From the NCBI GenBank assembly GCA_030743445.1, contig JASLSL010000114.1:1-20286 (forward strand): a stretch of DNA of 20,286 nt, given 5' to 3'. This DNA is from Alphaproteobacteria bacterium (GTDB lineage: Bacteria; Pseudomonadota; Alphaproteobacteria; UBA8366). Below the pieces are notes generated by a model that did no database searches, was not told where the DNA came from, and was given only the letters and a program-made list of their open reading frames with translations. Below are positions 1-7,665 of this stretch, piece by piece (the first letter of the stretch is position 1; each line of letters opens with the position of its first letter). Position numbers and translations under genes: made by a program.

Positions 1-1
1 C

Positions 2-802
2 CTTATGGTGACCAGCCGCGGCGATCATCTGTTCCTGGTCGTCAACGCCGCCTGCAAGGAGCAGGACTTCGCCCACATGCGCCAGCGCCTGGGCGGCGGC
101 GCGGAGCTCGAGGTGATCGAGGACCGGGCCTTGCTCGCCCTGCAGGGACCCAAGGCGGCCGACGTGCTCGCCCGCCTGGCGCCGCCGTGCCGTCACATGC
201 TGTTCATGACCGGCGAGACCCTGACCATCGCCGACGAGCCCTGTTTCGTGACCCGGTCGGGCTACACCGGCGAAGACGGATACGAGATCTCGGTCGCCGC
301 CGACAAGGCGGAGCACCTGGCCCGTCTGCTGCTGGCGGAAGCGGAGGTCGCCGCCATCGGTCTCGGCGCCCGCGATTCGCTGCGCCTGGAAGCCGGGCTG
401 TGCCTTTACGGCAACGATATCGACGCCACGACGACGCCCATCGAGGCGTCGCTGGCCTGGACCGTCAGCCGCCGGCGCCGCGCCGAGGGCGGCTTTCCCG
501 GCGCCGACGTCGTCCTGCGCCAGATCGCCGAAGGGGTCGGGCGCAAGCGGGTCGGGCTGCTCCCCGAAGGCAAGGTGCCGGCTCGTCCCCATGCCCAGGT
601 GACCGACGCCGCCGGCACCGCCGTCGGCGAGGTCACCAGCGGCGGCTTCGGCCCGACCGTCGGCGCCCCGGTGGCCATGGGCTACGTCGCCGTCGACCAC
701 GCCCAAGTGGGGACGCCGGTCCAGTTCGTGGTGCGCGGCAAGGCGCTTCCCGGACGGGTGGCGAAGCTGCCGTTCGTCGAACACCGATACTTCAAGAAAT
801 AG
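2..802 (+). CDS. gcvT: glycine cleavage system aminomethyltransferase (T-protein), 5' end outside window
   Basis: The T-protein transfers the methylene group from the aminomethyl-lipoyl arm of GcvH to tetrahydrofolate and releases ammonia. Only the C-terminal 266 residues are present. The frame is open to the window edge, and the Met at position 5 lies inside the conserved MVTSRGDHLFLVVNAA segment, so it is not the start. The family is usually about 365 residues, so roughly 100 are missing. Visible family signatures are SGYTGEDGYEI and GLGARDSLRLEAGLCLYGND, followed by the C-terminal beta-barrel region with EVTSGGFGPTVGAPVAMGYV. The gene ends 18 bases before gcvH, in gcvT-gcvH-gcvP order, which fits one transcript for a three-protein decarboxylase complex. 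No glycine riboswitch can be assessed because the operon's front lies outside the window. Confidence 0.95.
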   Translation, partial: LMVTSRGDHLFLVVNAACKEQDFAHMRQRLGGGAELEVIEDRALLALQGPKAADVLARLAPPCRHMLFMTGETLTIADEPCFVTRSGYTGEDGYEISVAADKAEHLARLLLAEAEVAAIGLGARDSLRLEAGLCLYGNDIDATTTPIEASLAWTVSRRRRAEGGFPGADVVLRQIAEGVGRKRVGLLPEGKVPARPHAQVTDAAGTAVGEVTSGGFGPTVGAPVAMGYVAVDHAQVGTPVQFVVRGKALPGRVAKLPFVEHRYFKK

Positions 803-820
803 ACCCCGGGGGAACCTGTC

Positions 821-1198
821 ATGGCAACGCAACGTTACACCAAGGAGCACGAATGGGTCCGCGTCGACGGCGATACGGCGACCGTCGGAATTACGGATTA
901 CGCCCAGGAACAGTTGGGCGACATCGTTTACGTCGACCTGCCCGATCAGGGCGCCGCCCTTGAGAAGGGCGCCGAGGCCGCGGTCGTCGAATCGGTCAAG
1001 GCGGCGAACGAGGTCTACGCGCCGATGAGCGGCGAAGTGACCGAGGCCAACCCGGCCCTGGCCGACGATCCGGCCAAGGTCAACGGCGACGCCGAGGGCG
1101 AGGGGTGGTTCTTCAGGCTCAAGGTCTCCGACCCCGGCGAGGCCGACGACCTGATGGACGGCGACGCCTACAAGGAATACCTCGCGGGCCTCGACTGA
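821..1198 (+). CDS. gcvH: glycine cleavage system H protein (lipoyl carrier)
   Basis: GcvH is a small cytoplasmic carrier whose lipoylated lysine shuttles the aminomethyl group between the P, T and L proteins. The 125-residue length is normal for the family. The lipoyl attachment motif is visible as VVESVKAANEVYAPMSGEV, with the modified lysine at residue 60. The N-terminal YTKEHEWVRVDGDTATVGIT and the C-terminal GEGWFFRLKVSDP are typical. The ATG is preceded by a purine-rich GGGGGAA about 7 bases upstream. It lies 18 bases after gcvT and 36 bases before gcvP. Lipoylation enzymes and the L-protein (lpd) are not in this window. Confidence 0.97.
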   Translation: MATQRYTKEHEWVRVDGDTATVGITDYAQEQLGDIVYVDLPDQGAALEKGAEAAVVESVKAANEVYAPMSGEVTEANPALADDPAKVNGDAEGEGWFFRLKVSDPGEADDLMDGDAYKEYLAGLD

Positions 1199-1234
1199 CG
1201 CGCCGCCGCGGCCCGCGAGCAGGAGGAACTCTCA

Positions 1235-4120
1235 ATGGCAAAAGACCGGCGCCCGCTCTCCGAGCTCGAACAATCCACCGATTTTGTGCGCCGCCACATC
1301 GGACCCGGCGAGGCCGATATCGCCGCGATGCTCGGGGTCCTGGGCATGAAGACGCTCGACGAGCTGGTCGAGAAGGCGGTTCCCCCGGCCATCCTGGCGC
1401 AGCCGGCGTACGCCGAAGAGGGCCGCGACGAGGCCCGGGTGCTGGCCGATGCCCGGGCGCTCGCGGCCCGCAACACGGTGTTCAAGTCGATGATCGGCAT
1501 GGGGTATTACGATTGCCTGACGCCGCCGGTCATACTGCGCAACGTTTTCGAAAATCCCGGCTGGTACACCGCCTATACGCCCTATCAGCCGGAAATCTCG
1601 CAAGGCCGGTTGGAAGCGCTGCTCGCCTTCCAGACCATGGTCACGGACCTGACGGGCATGGAGATCGCCAACGCCTCGCTGCTCGACGAAGCGAGCGCCG
1701 CGGCCGAGGCGATGGCGATGTGCCGCCGGATCTCGAAGAGTGGCAGCAACGCATTTTTCGTCTCCCGCGATTGCCATCCGCAGACCATGGACGTGGTGCG
1801 GACCCGGGCTGAGCCGCTCGGAATCGAAATCGTCGAGGGTAATCACGAAACCGATCTCGACCCCGCCGCGGTGTTCGGCGTGCTGTTGCAGTATCCCGCG
1901 ACCGGCGGCGAGGTCGTCGACTTGGCCGCAACGGTCGAGGCAGCGCACCAAGCCGGCGCCCTGGTGGCGGTCGCGGCCGATCTGTTGGCGCTGGCGCTCT
2001 TGACGCCGCCCGGCGAATGGGGGGCGGACATCGTGGTCGGCAATTCGCAGCGCTTCGGCGTGCCACTCGGCTTCGGCGGCCCGCACGCCGCGTTCTTCGC
2101 GACCCGCGACGAGCACAAGCGCCAGATGCCGGGCCGCATCGTCGGGGTCTCGGTCGACAAACGCGGCCGCCCGGCCCTGCGCCTCGCCTTGCAGACGCGT
2201 GAACAGCACATCCGCCGCGACAAGGCGACCAGCAACATCTGCACCGCACAGGTCCTGCTCGCGGTGATGGCCGGGCTCTATGCGGTCTACCACGGTCAGC
2301 CGCGCATTCGGGCGATCGCCGAGCGCGTGCATCGCGTGGCGACGATCCTGGCCGACGGCCTCCGACGCCTCGATGTCACCGTCGCGAACGCCACCTGGTT
2401 CGACACCCTGACCGTCGAGGTCGGGGACGCCGCCGCGGTCCACGGCCGGGCGCGCGAGGCCGGCGTCAATTTGCGCGAGGTCGACGGGAGCACGATCGGC
2501 ATTTCGCTCGACGAGACCACGACCCGGGCCGATGTCGAGAATTTGTGGCGCATCTTCGCCGGCGCCGACGAGGCTGGGTTCTCGGTCGACGATCTCGACG
2601 CCGAAGCGGCCTCGCCGGTGCCCGACGGCCTGCGCCGGACGACGGAGTTTCTCACCCATCCGGTGTTCCGCCGCTACCATTCCGAGACCGAGATGCTGCG
2701 CTACCTGCGCCGGCTGCAGGAAAAGGACGTGGCGCTCGACCGCTCGATGATCCCCTTGGGGTCGTGCACCATGAAGCTCAACGCGACGACCGAGATGCTG
2801 CCGGTGACGTGGCCTGAATTCGCGGCGTTGCATCCCTTCGCGCCGCTCGACCAGGCCGCGGGCTATATGCGCCTGATCCGGGGGCTCGAGGACATGCTCT
2901 GCCGGATCACCGGCTTTGCGGCGGTTTCCTTGCAGCCGAATGCCGGCTCGCAGGGCGAGTTCGCCGGGCTACTGGCGATCCGCCGATATCATCGGAGCCA
3001 GGGATCGACGGACCGCCATGTGTGCCTGATCCCGAGCTCGGCGCATGGCACCAATCCGGCGAGCGCGATCCTGGCCGGACTCGAGGTCGTCGTCGTCGCC
3101 TGCGACGAGGGCGGCAACATCGATATCGCCGACCTTGTCGCCAAAGCCGAAGCGCATAGCGACACCCTGGCCGCGCTGATGGTGACCTATCCCTCGACCC
3201 ATGGCGTGTTCGAGGAAGCGATCGTCGAGATCTGCGAGATCGTCCACCGCCACGGCGGCCAGGTCTATTTCGACGGCGCCAATCTCAACGCCATGGTCGG
3301 GGTCGCCCGGCCGGGCGAATTCGGCGCCGACGTCGCCCATCTCAACCTGCACAAGACGTTCTCGATCCCGCATGGCGGCGGCGGGCCCGGGATCGGGCCG
3401 ATCGGCGTCGCCCGGCATCTGGCGCCGTTCCTGCCGACCCACAGGAACCTGCCGGGCGCCGAGGACGGGATCGGTGCTGTCGCCGGCGCGCCCTGGGGCA
3501 GTGCCGGGGTGTTGGCGATCTCGTGGGCCTATATCGCGCTGATGGGGGGCGACGGCCTCAAGCGCGCGACCGAGATCGCGATCCTCAACGCCAACTACAT
3601 CGCCAAACGCCTGGCACCCCACTATCCGGTGCTCTACACCGGGCCCGGCGGGCTGGTGGCGCACGAATGCATCATCGATCTGCGCGCGCTCGAGAAGTCG
3701 GCAGGCGTGACCGTCGACGACGTGGCGAAGCGGCTGATGGATTACGGCTTCCACGCGCCGACCATGTCGTGGCCGGTCGCCGGTACGCTGATGATCGAGC
3801 CGACCGAAAGCGAATCGAGGCAAGAACTCGACCGGTTCTGCGAGGCGATGATCGCGATCCGGCGCGAGATCGGGCAGATCGAGGACGGCGAGTTCGGCCG
3901 CGAGGACAACCCGTTGGTCAACGCGCCGCACACGCTGGACGACCTGATCGCGGAGGAATGGACCCGGCCCTACGGGCGCGGGGTCGCGGCCTTCCCGGTC
4001 AAATCGCTGCGCGACGAGAAGTACTGGCCGCCGGTCAACCGGATCGACCAGGTCTATGGCGACCGCAATCTGGTGTGCGCCTGTCCGCCGCTCGATGCTT
4101 ACGAGGAAGCGGCGGAGTAG
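1235..4120 (+). CDS. gcvP: glycine dehydrogenase (decarboxylating), single-chain P-protein
   Basis: The P-protein uses pyridoxal phosphate to decarboxylate glycine and passes the aminomethyl group to lipoyl-GcvH. It is 961 residues long, the size of the fused form in which the two halves found as GcvPA and GcvPB in other bacteria are joined. The N-terminal half starts with RRHIGPGEADIAAMLGVLG. The C-terminal half carries IPLGSCTMKLNATTEM, QPNAGSQGEFAGL, SSAHGTNPASA and the PLP-lysine motif LNLHKTFSIPHGGGGPG, with the Schiff-base lysine at residue 707. The ATG at 1235 has a strong AGGAGGA Shine-Dalgarno sequence at 1221-1227. The gene is the last of the operon; a palindromic repeat lies between its stop and the convergent gene. 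Confidence 0.98.
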   Translation: MAKDRRPLSELEQSTDFVRRHIGPGEADIAAMLGVLGMKTLDELVEKAVPPAILAQPAYAEEGRDEARVLADARALAARNTVFKSMIGMGYYDCLTPPVILRNVFENPGWYTAYTPYQPEISQGRLEALLAFQTMVTDLTGMEIANASLLDEASAAAEAMAMCRRISKSGSNAFFVSRDCHPQTMDVVRTRAEPLGIEIVEGNHETDLDPAAVFGVLLQYPATGGEVVDLAATVEAAHQAGALVAVAADLLALALLTPPGEWGADIVVGNSQRFGVPLGFGGPHAAFFATRDEHKRQMPGRIVGVSVDKRGRPALRLALQTREQHIRRDKATSNICTAQVLLAVMAGLYAVYHGQPRIRAIAERVHRVATILADGLRRLDVTVANATWFDTLTVEVGDAAAVHGRAREAGVNLREVDGSTIGISLDETTTRADVENLWRIFAGADEAGFSVDDLDAEAASPVPDGLRRTTEFLTHPVFRRYHSETEMLRYLRRLQEKDVALDRSMIPLGSCTMKLNATTEMLPVTWPEFAALHPFAPLDQAAGYMRLIRGLEDMLCRITGFAAVSLQPNAGSQGEFAGLLAIRRYHRSQGSTDRHVCLIPSSAHGTNPASAILAGLEVVVVACDEGGNIDIADLVAKAEAHSDTLAALMVTYPSTHGVFEEAIVEICEIVHRHGGQVYFDGANLNAMVGVARPGEFGADVAHLNLHKTFSIPHGGGGPGIGPIGVARHLAPFLPTHRNLPGAEDGIGAVAGAPWGSAGVLAISWAYIALMGGDGLKRATEIAILNANYIAKRLAPHYPVLYTGPGGLVAHECIIDLRALEKSAGVTVDDVAKRLMDYGFHAPTMSWPVAGTLMIEPTESESRQELDRFCEAMIAIRREIGQIEDGEFGREDNPLVNAPHTLDDLIAEEWTRPYGRGVAAFPVKSLRDEKYWPPVNRIDQVYGDRNLVCACPPLDAYEEAAE

Positions 4121-4146
4121 GACTGGGAGAAGCGGCCTTCTTACCC

Positions 4147-4263
4147 GTCATTCCGGGGCGCGCAACGCGCGAACCCGGAATCCATGCCAAAGAATTACAA
4201 CTCTCTCGCTATCGCATTTGTCGGCGGTACTCAGGCATGGATTCCCGCTTTCGCGGGAATGAC
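4147..4263 (+). repeat. composite palindromic repeat, copy 1
   Basis: This 117-base element fills most of the gap between gcvP and the convergent gene. Its ends are inverted (GTCATTCC and GGAATGAC). Inside are two hairpins: one at about 4150-4181 (ATTCCGG to CCGGAAT around a CGCGC stem), and one at 4241-4260 (ATTCCCGC-TTTC-GCGGGAAT, written as one near-perfect palindrome). A 12-base inverted pair GGAATCCATGCC (4177-4188) and GGCATGGATTCC (4234-4245) links the two halves. A second copy lies in opposite orientation at 16903-17020; 45 of 50 bases match over 4214-4263. It resembles REP/BIME-like or non-autonomous mobile repeats. No coding capacity is seen. Confidence 0.85.
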
Positions 4264-4280
4264 AAACCCTTGAAATTCCG

Positions 4281-4964
4281 TCAGAGGATCGAGTCGTCGT
4301 CGCCGACCAGGCTGGTCAGGGTCGAGAGGTTGCTGCGCAACTGACGGCGGCGCATCAGCTTGTCCTGGGCCGGCTTCGGGAAATCGGTGAAGTTGATGAT
4401 GTTCTTGCCGATCAGGACGTCGATCAAATCCTCCGAGATGCGCGCCATGTCGAAGTCGGTCTGATTTAGAATATTCTGCGCGCCGTCGTCGTCCGGGGCC
4501 GCCGCGCCACCGCCCGGCGCCGCGCCTTGGGGCGCCGTCGGGGCGGCGGCTTGTGGCGGCGGCGGTGCCGCTTGTTGTGGCTGCGGTGCGGTCTGTTGGG
4601 GCGCCGGTGCGGCCTGTGGCGCTGCTTGCTGCTGTGGCGCCGGCTGTTGGGGCGCCGGCTGTTGGGGCGGAGGCGCTTGCTGCTGCGGCGCCTGGGGAGG
4701 GGCTTGCGGCGGTGGCGCCGTCTCCGTTTCGGTCGCCGGCTCCTCCTCGTCCTCATAGTCGTAGTCGTATTCGTACTCCGGCTCGTACTCGGAGTCCGGC
4801 GCCGCGTCGAGCGGTTGTTCCCGGGCCACGCGGCGTTCGCGCGGGTCGAGCAGGAAATGCTGCAGGGCCGGGTCGTCCGACCGGACGCGCTCCTTCGCCG
4901 AACGCTTTGGCCGGTCGTAAACCGCGACGATACTGCCGGTCGCGTCGCGCGTGACGTATGGCAT
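4281..4964 (-). CDS. hypothetical protein, conserved ends joined by a disordered Pro/Gln-rich linker
   Basis: Function unknown. I place the start at 4964 (227 residues), because a strong CGGAGGA Shine-Dalgarno (4969-4975) sits just upstream and the product then begins MPYVTRDATGSIVAVYDRP. An upstream in-frame ATG at 5015 lacks such a site. The protein has three parts. Residues 1-50 are a short conserved-looking head. Residues 57-160 are an acidic, tyrosine-rich run (about 59-75) followed by about 75 residues of Pro, Gln and Ala. Residues 165-227 look folded and helical, with ISEDLIDVLIGKNIINFTDF. From memory, the head and tail resemble small proteobacterial proteins often mislabelled 'tryptophan synthase subunit beta-like', which lack such a linker. 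It follows atpF by 80 bases on the same strand and may be its last co-transcribed gene. Confidence 0.8.
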   Translation of the reverse strand: MPYVTRDATGSIVAVYDRPKRSAKERVRSDDPALQHFLLDPRERRVAREQPLDAAPDSEYEPEYEYDYDYEDEEEPATETETAPPPQAPPQAPQQQAPPPQQPAPQQPAPQQQAAPQAAPAPQQTAPQPQQAAPPPPQAAAPTAPQGAAPGGGAAAPDDDGAQNILNQTDFDMARISEDLIDVLIGKNIINFTDFPKPAQDKLMRRRQLRSNLSTLTSLVGDDDSIL

Positions 4965-5044
4965 ACGGTCCTCCGAATCGCGGAGAATCTTATGGCCTCG
5001 CCGCGATCGTGGCAATCTCGGGCGGTGCTGCGTCCGCGACGCGG

Positions 5045-5536
5045 TTACTGCAGCTTCTCCGGAAGCTCCTTGATCGCGTCTTCGACCAGCGCGTCACCCT
5101 CCTTGCCGGCGAGGCGCTCGGCCAGCAACCTCTCGGCCGCGCCGATCGCGAGATCGACCGCGACGTCACGGACCTCCTGCACCGCCGCCGCCTCGGCCTG
5201 GGCGATCTTGTCCTTGGCCTGCGCCTCCTGGCGCGCGAAGGCGGTTTCCATCGCCTCCTCGGCCTCGGCCCGATGGCGCTCGGCGTCGACCTTCGCCTTG
5301 GCGACGATGTCCTCGGCGTCCTGCTTGGCCTCGCGTTGTTGGCGCTGGTATGTCGCGACCAGGGTCTGGGCTTCCTCGCGCAGCCGCTCGGCCTCCTCGA
5401 CCTCGGTCCGGATCTGGGCGATGCGCTGGTCGAGATTGTCGAGCAGCGCCTTCTTGATCGGCCTGAACAACGCCACGACGAAGATGACGAAGCCGATCGC
5501 CACCCAGAAGGTCGGGTCCTGCAGCAGCGCCATCAT
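5045..5536 (-). CDS. atpF: F0F1 ATP synthase subunit b
   Basis: Subunit b forms, with b', the peripheral stalk that holds the F1 head against the membrane a subunit. The 163-residue chain has one N-terminal membrane helix (about residues 9-27, FWVAIGFVIFVVALF) followed by a long charged, Ala/Glu/Arg/Gln-rich coiled coil, the standard b layout. Its ATG overlaps the TGA of the preceding b' gene by four bases (ATGA at 5533-5536), which suggests translational coupling and equal output. It is the last F0 gene. Genes for delta, alpha, gamma, beta and epsilon do not follow, as is usual in alphaproteobacteria, where F1 is encoded elsewhere. Confidence 0.95.
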   Translation of the reverse strand: MMALLQDPTFWVAIGFVIFVVALFRPIKKALLDNLDQRIAQIRTEVEEAERLREEAQTLVATYQRQQREAKQDAEDIVAKAKVDAERHRAEAEEAMETAFARQEAQAKDKIAQAEAAAVQEVRDVAVDLAIGAAERLLAERLAGKEGDALVEDAIKELPEKLQ

Positions 5537-6027
5537 CCGCTCGGCTCCCGCCCGACCGACACGATCGCCGCTTCGATCTCCTCCGGCGCCGCCTCGGCGC
5601 CGATCAGGCGCTCGACCGCGGCCCGGATCACGTCGGTGGCAACGTCGGGCACCGTGGCGATCGCCTGGTTTTTTTCGTCGGCGATGCGGGCTTCCGCCGC
5701 CCGGGTCTCCTCGGCCAGGCGCTCGGAGACCTCGGCCTGCCGCGCGGCGCGAATTTCGGCGATGACGCCCGCCGCCTCCCGGTGGATCGTCTGGGCGTCG
5801 CCGGCGGCCTCGGCATGGGTTTCCTCGAGCTGGGCGAGCGCCACCCCGGCCTCCTCGCTCAACTCCGAGGCCTTCTCCAGGTCGTCCTCGATCTTGCGCT
5901 GTCGTGACTCGCGCACCTCGGTGATGCGCGGCAGCACCACCTTCCAGATCACCAGATAGAGGACCAGGAAGGTGAGCGCGAGCCAGAACAGCTGCGTCGA
6001 GTAGGTCGATGGATCGAATTGGGGCAT
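5533..6027 (-). CDS. atpF': F0F1 ATP synthase subunit b' (second peripheral-stalk subunit)
   Basis: b' is the paralogue of b found in photosynthetic bacteria and alphaproteobacteria; one b and one b' pair to form the stator stalk. The 164 residues begin MPQFDPSTYSTQLFWLALTF, a start typical of b' rather than b. One membrane helix (about residues 12-33) precedes a long coiled coil rich in Glu, Ala and Arg. Its position directly after the c subunit and before b matches the a-c-b'-b order known from Rhodospirillum rubrum. The symbol varies between databases (atpF', atpF2, atpG or atpX). Confidence 0.93.
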   Translation of the reverse strand: MPQFDPSTYSTQLFWLALTFLVLYLVIWKVVLPRITEVRESRQRKIEDDLEKASELSEEAGVALAQLEETHAEAAGDAQTIHREAAGVIAEIRAARQAEVSERLAEETRAAEARIADEKNQAIATVPDVATDVIRAAVERLIGAEAAPEEIEAAIVSVGREPSG

Positions 6028-6064
6028 GCCGGTCTATCCCGCGGCGGGCGCCTCTGGTATTAGA

Positions 6065-6289
6065 TCAGCCGAACAGGATCAGCAGCGAGATCAGCAGCGC
6101 GTAGAGGGCGACCGCCTCGACCAGCGCGAAGCCGATCCACATGAACAGCTGAACCCGCGGAATGGCGCCGGGGTTGCGGGCGCCCGACGAGATCATCGAG
6201 GCGAAGATGTTGCCGATGCCGGCGCCGACGCCACCGAGGCCGATCACGGCCAGGCCCGCGCCGATCAACTTTGCGGCTTCTACATCCAT
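6065..6289 (-). CDS. atpE: F0F1 ATP synthase subunit c (proton-binding ring)
   Basis: Subunit c forms the rotating membrane ring. The 74-residue hairpin has a first helix with the glycine-rich GLGGVGAGIGNIF packing motif, a polar SGARNP loop, and a second helix carrying the ion-binding carboxylate Glu58 in FALVEAVALYALL. A carboxylate with hydrophobic neighbours suggests proton rather than sodium coupling; that is inference. The ATG has an AAAGGA Shine-Dalgarno (6298-6303) in an A-rich leader, much stronger than those of its neighbours, which suits a subunit needed in many copies. An 81-base spacer with a small hairpin separates it from atpB. Confidence 0.97.
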   Translation of the reverse strand: MDVEAAKLIGAGLAVIGLGGVGAGIGNIFASMISSGARNPGAIPRVQLFMWIGFALVEAVALYALLISLLILFG

Positions 6290-6340
6290 CTTTCTTATCC
6301 TTTCTTACCAAGTTGACTTTCGTTGTGGCTTGACGCGCAT

Positions 6341-6360
6341 GAGGCGGCCTTTGCCGCTCC
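6341..6360 (-). other. small intercistronic hairpin between atpB and atpE
   Basis: Read on the minus strand, GCGGC-AAAG-GCCGC (6344-6357) forms a 5-base stem with a 4-base loop, partly extended by flanking G and C. It lies in the 81-base gap after the atpB stop and upstream of the strong atpE ribosome site. There is no T-tract, so it is not a terminator. It might stabilise or mark processing of the atpE message; that role is inference. Confidence 0.35.
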
Positions 6361-6370
6361 CCTGCATGTG

Positions 6371-7120
6371 CTAGTGCATGTGCAGCGCGTCGTTGAGATA
6401 AACACAGGTCAAAATCGTGAACACATAGGCCTGCAGGAAGGCGATGATCACCTCGAGCCCGGTCAGCGCCACGACCATCGCCAAGGGCGCGATGCCGCCC
6501 ACGCCGAGCACGAAGACGAAACCCGCGAACACCTTCAGCATGGTGTGGCCCGCCGTCATGTTGGCGAACAGCCGCAGCGACAGGCTGACCGGCCGCGAGA
6601 GATAGGACAGAATCTCGATCGGGATGATCAGCCAGGCCATGTACCACGGCACGCCGTGCGGCAGGAAAAAGCCGAAGAAGCGCATGCCGTGATGGATGAA
6701 ACCGATCACCGTGACGCCCAGGAACACGACCGCCGCCATGCCGAAGGTGACGATGATGTGGCTGGTGTAGGTGAAGCTGTAGGGGATCATGCCAAGCAGA
6801 TTGCCGGCGAACACGAACATGAACAGCGTGAAGACGAACGGGAAATAGCGCCGGCCTTCCTGGCCGACGTTGTCGCGGATCATGTTGGCGATGAACTCGT
6901 AGGCGATCTCGGTGGCGATCTGCCAGCGTCCCGGAACCAGCGCGCCGCGGCGCATGCCGAGGACCAGAAATACCGAGGCCAACACCACCGCGACCGTCAT
7001 CACCAGCGAGGAGTTGGTGAACGACACGTCGACGCCGCCGATCGTCGGCAGCTCTACCAGGGTCTTGATTTCGAACTGTGCCAGCGGGCTGTGACCGCCC
7101 TCGGCGCCGGATTGGGCCAT
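6371..7120 (-). CDS. atpB: F0F1 ATP synthase subunit a
   Basis: Subunit a forms the proton half-channels at the c-ring. The 249-residue chain is a multi-span membrane protein with the signature SLSLRLFANMTAGHTML, in which Arg183 corresponds to the essential arginine (Arg210 in E. coli). Other family segments are YEFIANMIRDNVGQEGRRYFP, here spanning residues 74-94, and FAGNLLGMIPYSFTYTSHI. The ATG at 7120 is served by an AAGGGA Shine-Dalgarno that overlaps the stop codon of atpI (TAAGGGAACGATATG), so the two are probably coupled in translation. Confidence 0.97.
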   Translation of the reverse strand: MAQSGAEGGHSPLAQFEIKTLVELPTIGGVDVSFTNSSLVMTVAVVLASVFLVLGMRRGALVPGRWQIATEIAYEFIANMIRDNVGQEGRRYFPFVFTLFMFVFAGNLLGMIPYSFTYTSHIIVTFGMAAVVFLGVTVIGFIHHGMRFFGFFLPHGVPWYMAWLIIPIEILSYLSRPVSLSLRLFANMTAGHTMLKVFAGFVFVLGVGGIAPLAMVVALTGLEVIIAFLQAYVFTILTCVYLNDALHMH

Positions 7121-7129
7121 ATCGTTCCC

Positions 7130-7525
7130 TTATCGGCTCCCTTCGTCGTGCTCGCCTCGGTCGGACCCCGGCGTCTTCCCCGCCGCTTCCCCGTCTTCCC
7201 GGCGGTACCCGGCGGCGTATCCGTAGCCGCTCACCGTGCGGTAGACGTTGAGGAAACCGGCCGCGTTCCCGAGCACGAAGAACACGATCAGCATCCAAGG
7301 TTTGGTGCCGAGCCAATAGTCGAGCAATAACCCGATACCGACACCTACCAGCATGGCCGCAACGAGTTCGGTTCCGATCCGAAGCGCAAACCCGAGTCCA
7401 CCGGTCTTGCTGGTCCCCTCATCGCCCCCGTTCGGCTCCGATCCTTCGATCTCGTGATGCTTGCGAGCAACCCGCAACTTCGCGTCCAAATCTTCCAGCG
7501 AAGGCGGTTTTTGCTCCTCGTTCAT
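7130..7525 (-). CDS. atpI: AtpI-family ATP synthase assembly protein
   Basis: AtpI proteins are small membrane proteins encoded at the head of atp operons and implicated in c-ring assembly or stability. The 131 residues comprise a charged N-terminal tail (about 1-42), two membrane helices (about 46-68, with GTELVAAMLVGVGIGLLLDY, and about 75-96) and a hydrophilic tail ending in a run of charged residues. The glycine-rich first helix followed by DYWLGTKPW is characteristic. It is the first gene of the operon, and a plausible sigma-70-type promoter lies about 50 bases upstream. The start has no strong Shine-Dalgarno. Confidence 0.88.
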   Translation of the reverse strand: MNEEQKPPSLEDLDAKLRVARKHHEIEGSEPNGGDEGTSKTGGLGFALRIGTELVAAMLVGVGIGLLLDYWLGTKPWMLIVFFVLGNAAGFLNVYRTVSGYGYAAGYRREDGEAAGKTPGSDRGEHDEGSR

Positions 7526-7575
7526 GCCAACATCTGAGTTGTCGCGACGCCGGAACCGGCCCCGGAGGCGGGCGA

Positions 7576-7604
7576 ACCTTACTGGCGGGATAAACCCAAG
7601 TCAA
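7576..7604 (-). promoter_or_regulatory. candidate promoter of the F0 operon
   Basis: On the minus strand, TTGACT (7599-7604) and TAAGGT (7576-7581) are separated by exactly 17 bases. The -35 matches consensus at five of six positions and the -10 at three of six. It lies in the 140-base gap between smc and atpI, about 50 bases before the atpI start, the only sizeable gap upstream of the operon. Read-through from smc is also possible because no terminator is evident. Confidence 0.4.
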
Positions 7605-7665
7605 GCCGCAACGACGCACCGCAGAATCGCCCTCAAACACCTGGAAATCTGCGGTTTTGAGCCGG

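Noticed and set aside
1232..3931. Long minus-strand open frames opposite gcvP
   Set aside because: They are rich in Arg, Gly, His and Asp with no motif or ribosome site. The plus strand encodes a complete P-protein.
4147..4263. Intrinsic terminator of gcvP formed by the repeat hairpins
   Set aside because: The hairpins are strong, but no T-tract follows either one on the plus strand. They may slow polymerase or protect RNA, but the terminator form is not met.
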